A stretch of 64,000 nt of DNA, taken from contig NC_077248.1 in NCBI RefSeq assembly GCF_947179165.1, positions 9,359,256 to 9,423,255 of the forward strand. The letters run 5' to 3'. Below the pieces are notes generated by a model. That model did not search any database, had not been told where the DNA came from, and was given only the letters and a program-made list of their open reading frames with translations. This document shows positions 58,837 through 64,000 of this stretch, one piece after another (the stretch's first letter is position 1; the number at the start of each line of letters is the position of its first letter). A program made the translations under genes and the position numbers. This stretch comes from Solanum dulcamara (Eukaryota > Streptophyta > Magnoliopsida > Solanales > Solanaceae).

Positions 58837-59819
58837 TTATGTTTGTTATTATGTATTTTGCGAATTTTGTTTGTTGTTATTTGTGTTTGAATGGGCTGAA
58901 TTGAATTTTGATTGAAGGTTTCTGCTATCAAAATTATTGCAGAAAAAGTGACGGACGGGGTCCTTTAGTTCGTCGCTTTTCTGGTTATTTTTTAAAAATA
59001 TTTTTCCAGAAAAGCGACGGACAGGATCCTTTAGTCCGTCGCTTTTCTGATTTTTTTTTAAAATTTTTTTCCAGAAAAGCGACGGACGGAGACTAAATGT
59101 CCTTCGCTTTGGATTAAATAATTTCTTTTTTTAAAAAAATAAAAAGACGCAGTCCGTCGTATTTTTTTATATATTTTTTTTAATTAAAAAAAATTAGGAG
59201 CGATGCAGTCCATCGCTTTTTACGACTCTATCCGTTGCTCCTTCAAAAGCTTCGAGCAAAAAAGAGACGGTAGTGATTGCGTCGCTTTTCTGTCAATTTT
59301 GACAAAAAAAGCGACACAGTCCATTGCTTTTTGGTAGTTTTTTAGTAGTGAAGTTTGATGAATTTTTACATGTTGACAAAATGTGATGTCATTCATGACA
59401 TCAAGAGCAAGAATTTATTCCTATAAATAGGTAGCTCTTGATTCATTTGAAACACACCTCAAAAAATATTTCTTTCTTGTGTTCTCATATTCTAAGGAAT
59501 TTGCAAAATACATTAGAATAATAGAGAATTGATAGAGCAATTGTCTTAATTGTATTTAGGATCTCTCCCCTTCTTTGTTAATATAAAGACGGTTGTTCTC
59601 TAGTAGGATCATTTTGATTTGAACCATGTTAAATATTGTTGTTCTTCCTTGTTCTTTATATTTTCACGTTTCCACTAACAATTGATATCAGAGCCAAGGT
59701 TCTGTCTGAGTATGTTTTGTGGTTACAGCACAGTCTGAACTTTCACATCAAAAACAAATTACTTTGGTTTTCTGTATTTTCAAATACTTTGTAGTAGAAG
59801 AGGAAGAACAAGTAAAAAT

Positions 59820-60652
59820 AAGTTCCATGAAGTTTGAATTGATAGATTTAGTGGGCGCAACAACTTCAATAATTGGAAAATCCAGACGATGGCATTATTA
59901 CGGAGGGAAGGTTCAATCCATGCTATTGATGGAAAGTACCTCAATAACACATTGGTTTCCGACAAGAAAAAGATTGAAGGAGATGCATTGAGTGTAATCC
60001 AACTATCCCTTGCACCTAACATGCTCTGTGAAGTGAGTACAAGTACTGAGGAGACGACCAAACAGTTATGGGATAGGCTGGTAGGGCTTTACCAGGATCG
60101 ATTGGTTACAAAAAGGATGTTGTTACAACGTCTTCACACATTTAAGATGGATTCAAGTACTTTGTTGCAAGACCATCTAGATGCAGTCAATAAACTTGTG
60201 ATGGATTTACAGATTGCCGAAATCAAGAAGGATAATGAGACATTTCCATGTGCTTTACTGTTTCATTGACTTCAAAATATCGTGATATTGAGAGTTCAAT
60301 GATGTATAACAAGACGCCTATCACTCTTTAGCAAGTGCGGAAAGAACTTAACTTTTGTGATGTGCAGAGGAATTTTAAAGGAGACAAAGATGATGAAACT
60401 AGTGGGCTCTTTATAAGAGGTTGTACTAGCCAACAAGGAAGGAGAAAATCAAAGCACAGATCAAAATTTTGTCTGAACAAGAAGAATGCGGAGTGTTGGG
60501 GATGTCGCAAGAAGAGACACTTTGAACGAGATTGTCCTATGTCAAAGTCCAAAGAAAAGGCGAGTGCATCCATTGTTGAGCAAGTACATAATTCTGATGA
60601 TGAATATGTACTAACAATATCATGCAATAGTGGAGTCTATGACAACAAATGA
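59820..60652 (+). pseudogene. Copia gag remnant
   Basis: The frame reads KFELIDLVGA, then after a frameshift MALLRREGSIHAIDGKYLNN (from 59889), TKQLWDRLVGLYQDRLVTKR, and stops at 60267. Another frame (60335-60652) has the zinc knuckle CWGCRKKRHFERDC (CX2CX4HX4C). At 60595 a 66-bp in-frame duplication repeats DDEYVLT(I/T)SCNSGVYDNK. At least two frameshifts disable it. Confidence 0.8.
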
Positions 60653-61002
60653 GTGTTACCTGATGATGAATATGTACTAACAACATCATGCAATAGTGGA
60701 GTCTATGACAACAAATGGGTGTTATACTCTAGTTGAACTCTGCATATGACATTCCGAAGAGATTAATTCAACAGTTATGAGAAAAGTGGAGGAACTATAG
60801 TAATGGGCAATAATGCAACTTGTAAAATAGTTGGCATTGGTTTATTCGGGTTCGCTGCCATGATGGAATCGTGAGGACTATTATAGAAGTCCTTCATGTT
60901 TCTGATCTGAAGAAGAATTTGATATCCCTGGGTACTCTAGATAATCAAGGTTATAAGTACATGAGCGAGGGAGGTACAATGAAGGTGACTAAAGGTTCTT
61001 TA

Positions 61003-61261
61003 GAGGCCATTTGGATTGGCTTATAAGCTGTTTTCATCTTTTTTTGAGTGTTTGACTGACCAACTTAAAGTCATTTTGTGCTTAAAATAAGCCCCAATAA
61101 ATAGTTGGATTTATTTGGATGAATTTATTTTAAGCAGTTTATAAGTTGAAAATACCTTATAAGTCAAAACAAAAGTTGGCCTGCACCTACTTTTTTAAAA
61201 AAACTTATAAACAGTTTTCAACTTATAAGTTGCTTAAAAATAAGTCAATCCAAACAGGCTA
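61003..61261. mobile_element. PIF/Harbinger-like (Tourist) MITE inside the copia pol region
   Basis: The left end GAGGCCATTTGGATT and the inverse of the right end TAGCCTGTTTGGATT agree at 11 of 15 bases and continue GGCTTATAAG/GACTTATTTT. TTA flanks at 61000-61002 and 61262-61264. It splits the pre-integrase coding text between MKVTKGSL and the next block. Confidence 0.8.
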
Positions 61262-61357
61262 TTAGTCATGCTAAGGCCAAGCTGGAGGATAGTCTCTACA
61301 CACTATCAGGAAGCACCATTGTTGGCTCTGTAAATGTATCTGTAGTACAATAGTTAT

Positions 61358-62860
61358 CTGATGATGACAAGGAAAGATTATGGCACATGAGACTGGACCA
61401 TATGAGCGCACGAGGATTAGAGATGTTGAGCAAACGCAACCTTTTGAACAGTGAGAAGCTCAGCACACTTGAATTTTTTGAGCATTGCGTCCTAGAGAAG
61501 TAGAAGAAGGTCAGTTTCAGCACTGGTAAGCTCAAGATGGGAGGAGTGTTAGACTACATCCATTCAGATTTATGGGGTCCCTCTCAGCTTCCATCGAAGG
61601 GAAAAGGTATCTTATCACATTCATTAACGATTTTTCACGAAAGATTTGGATGCGTTTCTTAAAGGCAAAAAATGATGCTTTTGAAGCATTTAAAGAATTG
61701 AAGATTTTGGTTGAGAATCAAATGGAGAGAAAAATCAAGTATCTTCGCACAAATAATGACTTGGAGTTTTGCAGTGAAGAGTTCAATAAGTTCTTCAAGG
61801 TTCATGGGATCACAAGATATAAGACGGCCAGGCACACACCAAAGCAGAATGGAGTTGCCGAGAGAATGAACAACACTCTTCTTGAGAAGGCTCGTTGTAT
61901 GATCTTACAAGCCAAAATGTCCAAAGTGTTTTGGGATGAAACAGTTCACACTGCTTCTCATATTGTCAATCGATCTCCAACATCAACAATTGACTTTAAG
62001 ACTCCAAATGAGGTATAGTCAAGTGAACCCTTTAGCTATTCATACTTGTGAATATTTGGGTGTCCGACTTATTATCATGTTAATATAGAAAAGCTTGAAC
62101 CAAGGGCTAAAAAAGCTATATTCGTAGGGTATGTAGATGGAGTAAAAGGATACAAACTTTGGTGTTTATCTTTACTCAAATTTATAGTTAGTAGAGATGT
62201 TACCTTTGATGAATCCTCTATACTTGATCCTCGTAAAGTTTCTGTGGAGTTATCAAGAAATAAGAACAACGAGCAGGTGAAGCTACCGGTGGAGCATACC
62301 AAGGAGAAGGATCAAGAGACTCAAGTTGATAAGTCAAAAAATGCAGATCTTGAAGAACATGCAATCAATGAACCATACACAATTGCAAAGGGAAAGGACA
62401 AAAGGCAGATACGAAAACTGAAACGTCTTATAGAGCAAGTAAATCTAATTGCATACGCGTTTGTAACTGCAAAAGAAGAGATTAAAGACCTCAAGCCCTC
62501 TTCGTATGTTGGAGCAACTTCTTGCAAAAATGCTGCACAATGGCGGTTAGCCATGATGGAAGAGATGGAGTCTCTTCACAAGAATGAGACATGGGTCTTA
62601 GTTGAAAGGCCAAAGAGGAAGAAAGCAATTGGATGCAAATGGATCTACAGAAAGAAAGAAGGTATTCCAGAAGTGGAAGATGCTAGGTTCAAGGTGAGAT
62701 TGGTTGCAAAGGGTTTCAGTTATAATGAGGGAATTGACTATAATGAGATCTTCTCTCCAATAGTGAAACATAGCTCAATTTGCGTGCTACTAGCATTGGT
62801 TGCATAATTTGATTTGGAGCTTCAATAGCTTGATGTCAAAACTGCTTTCTTACAACAGGA
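61358..62860 (+). pseudogene. Copia integrase and truncated reverse transcriptase
   Basis: Pre-integrase text LWHMRLDHMSARGLEML is followed by the integrase core with HSDLWGPSQLP, an altered second acidic site (LRTNNDLEF, where the family has RTDNG) and the Glu of NGVAERMNNTLLEKARC. After a spacer, the reverse transcriptase begins AAQWRLAMMEEMESLHKNET, CKWIYRKKEG and RLVAKGFSYNEGIDYNEIFS. It breaks off after LDVKTAFLQQD near 62860. The rest, including YVDD, is missing up to the polypurine tract. Confidence 0.88.
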
Positions 62861-63013
62861 TTGACTAGTAAGCTTAGAAGTTTTGGCCGGAGTTGTTCAT
62901 ACGCATACTCGGAACGCAAACCATGGTGGAGATTGAAAGAGTTGAGGTTGAAAACACAATCAAAAGTTGCTGAAAGAAAGTTGAAAATGGAGAATCTTGC
63001 TAAGGTGGAGATT

Positions 63014-63427
63014 TGTTAAAATTGACAAGATTCTAGATAGTTTTAATGTAGCAACTTAGTAGGTAAAAGTTTGGTAAACTTGGTAGGTGAAAATTTGGTA
63101 AACTTTTGACATCTTGACAAAATGTGATGTCATTCATGACATCAAGAGCAAGAATTTATTTCTATAAATAGGTAGCTCTTGAATCATTTGAAGTACACCT
63201 CAAAAACATTTCTCACTTGTCTTCTCATATTTTAAGGCATTTGCAAAATACATTAAAAGAGTAGAGAATTGATCGAGCAATTCTCTTAGTTGTATTTGCG
63301 ATCTCTCCCCTTTCTTTATTAATATAAATGCAGTTGTTCTCTGGTGGACGTAGGATCATTCTGATCCGAACCACGTTAAATATTATTGTTCTTTCTTGTT
63401 CTTTATATTTTCACGTTTCCGCTAATA
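63014..63427 (+). repeat. 3' LTR of the copia element
   Basis: It starts TGTTAAAATTGACAAGATTC and ends CACGTTTCCGCTAATA. It is colinear with the 5' LTR, apart from small substitutions and the absence of the CACTA insert. Confidence 0.88.
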
Positions 63428-64000
63428 GATAGTAAATTTATGCAATTTAATTCAAAGTTCTAAAATATTAAATAAAAACTTCTCTGCATATAATTAGGAT
63501 TCATATTTTTTTTAAAATATTTTTGTTGCTTTATTCTTTCAAACAAAAAGGAATTACTAAACTATAGTATTGCTAAATAATGAGTATTTTATGTGGATCT
63601 TATTATATAACTTGAGAAAAATTCTTTTAAGTCAATAAATTTGTTGCAACACAATTCCTTAGTTCTAATTCTAAAAAATATTATTCCTAGATAGTAAATT
63701 TAAGCAATTTAATTCAAAGTTTGAAAATATTAAATAAAATTGTATTGTCATTTAACTAAAAGCTTAAATTTGAAAAGAAAATTTACTACATTCTTAATGT
63801 CACGACTATATAGAAAAATACTGAAGCTTTACTTCGAATTCTTGTCAAATCTAGCCGACAGAGTTTGTTAAATATGTGATGGAGACCACAAAATTGTTAA
63901 TTTTTGACAAAGTGAAAAATCAAAACTATTTAAAACATATTTTAGAGACTATTGAGAACCTACTCCACAATAAGGGATCAATTTTGTCATTTTCTTCGAT
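63428..64000. other. Right flank of the copia element, duplicated spacer
   Basis: 63468-63692 repeats 55945-56174. TAGTAAATTTATGCAATTTA at 63430 and TAGTAAATTTAAGCAATTTA at 63693 mark a unit of about 263 bp. No gene was found up to the window end. Confidence 0.6.

Larger units (their letters stand above)
56265..59350 (+). mobile_element. Non-autonomous CACTA (En/Spm-like) element
   Basis: The ends are CACTACTAAAAAACTGCCAA and the inverse of TTGGTAGTTTTTTAGTAGTG, about 23 bp with one mismatch. The 3-bp TSD AAG flanks the element. Both subterminal regions (56300-56645 and 58940-59340) are packed with GCGACGGAC/GTCCGTCGC motifs, the usual transposase-binding arrangement. Inside are a pyrimidine-rich leader with CCGCC-rich text (56685-56844), a repeat-rich intron-like stretch and a stub of a transposase gene at 58747. 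The transposase body is missing. Its insertion in only one of the two LTRs shows that it came after the copia element. Confidence 0.93.
56175..59680 (+). repeat. 5' LTR of the copia element (split by CACTA)
   Basis: The left part is 56175-56264 and the right part 59354-59680. The bases AAG at 56262-56264 are repeated at 59351-59353. The right part holds TATAAATAGG at 59423-59432, a probable promoter. The 3' LTR carries the same TATAAATAGG. Confidence 0.85.
56175..63427 (+). mobile_element. Ty1/copia retrotransposon, defective, with nested CACTA and MITE
   Basis: The LTRs start TGTTAAAATTGACAA and end TTTCC(A/G)CTAA(C/T)A: 56175-59680 (417 bp without the CACTA insert) and 63014-63427 (414 bp). 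The flanks CATAG and GATAG agree at 4 of 5 bases. A primer-binding site like that for initiator tRNA-Met (TTGATATCAGAGCC) follows the 5' LTR. The polypurine tract AAGGTGGAGATT precedes the 3' LTR. Order of domains: gag 59820-60640 with zinc knuckle CWGCRKKRHFERDC; degenerate protease, integrase 61360-62015; start of reverse transcriptase 62500-62860. Frameshifts and stops are frequent. The YVDD core and RNase H are deleted, so it is a dead relative of the Tnt1-like group. Confidence 0.9.

Noticed and set aside
58908..59096. 62-aa frame with repeated SDG(R/Q)(G/D)PLVRRFS
   Set aside because: It is the translation of CACTA subterminal repeats, not a protein domain.
59681..63013. Possible endogenous pararetrovirus or retrovirus
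   Set aside because: The order gag, integrase, reverse transcriptase with LTRs, and the sequence match, is Ty1/copia. No envelope, movement or coat protein text is present.

Overview
This is nuclear DNA from a flowering plant, most likely Solanaceae. It is AT-rich, its genes are split by GT-AG introns, and its dispersed repeats are ones I recognise from that family: Au-type SINEs, GTT-tailed SINEs, TGT(A/C)ACGACC-type LTRs and TAGGGGTGTACATGG-type hAT MITEs. The genus cannot be set from sequence alone. All exon coordinates are hand-derived from splice signals and protein-family continuity.

There are five host genes. (1) At 6064-8186 (+), a DELLA-subfamily GRAS gene is interrupted by a poly(A)-tailed retrocopy of the 3' end of an auxin response factor mRNA, flanked by a perfect 13-bp target-site duplication (TSD). 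This is the most striking locus in the window. (2) At 9062-12617 (-), an eight-exon TIC32-like short-chain dehydrogenase (323 aa). (3) At 23553-29820 (+), a five-exon ALY/REF mRNA-export adaptor (242 aa) with about 4 kb of transposon debris in its last intron. (4) At 31976-34997 (+), a two-exon cytosolic HSP70 (647 aa, EEVD end) with a perfect heat-shock element and TATA box. (5) At 37725-39227 (-), a plant-specific 500-aa protein with a C-terminal HSP20-like domain.

The rest is mostly transposable elements, often nested. From left to right: AT-rich LTR-like sequence breaking an RTE-type LINE (1-3172); a fragment of a TGT(A/C)ACGACC-type element (4220-4829); a hAT MITE in intron 1 of the dehydrogenase (11535-12161); a small SINE (13120-13219); a 1.75-kb solo-LTR-like element (14644-16391); long TAA microsatellites; an L1-type ORF1 remnant (18496-19390); a PIF/Harbinger-like element with a solo LTR inside it (20390-22794); a collapsed tRNA-Val relic (23321-23359); SINEs, a Stowaway-like MITE, a hAT MITE and a rearranged L1 in the ALY/REF introns; two Au SINEs identical over 163 bp, 17.6 kb apart; a decayed hAT transposase (40850-41720); a hAT element with perfect 8-bp TSD containing another LTR-like insertion (44678-48048); fold-back and tandem repeats (48.9-53.9 kb); and a Ty1/copia element (56175-63427) whose 5' LTR carries a 3.1-kb CACTA derivative and whose pol region carries a MITE.

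The genes show no operon-like or pathway link. The value of the window lies in the stratigraphy of insertions, which can be ordered in time, and in the DELLA/ARF interruption. No RNA gene other than the tRNA relic, no CRISPR array and no integrated viral genome was seen.
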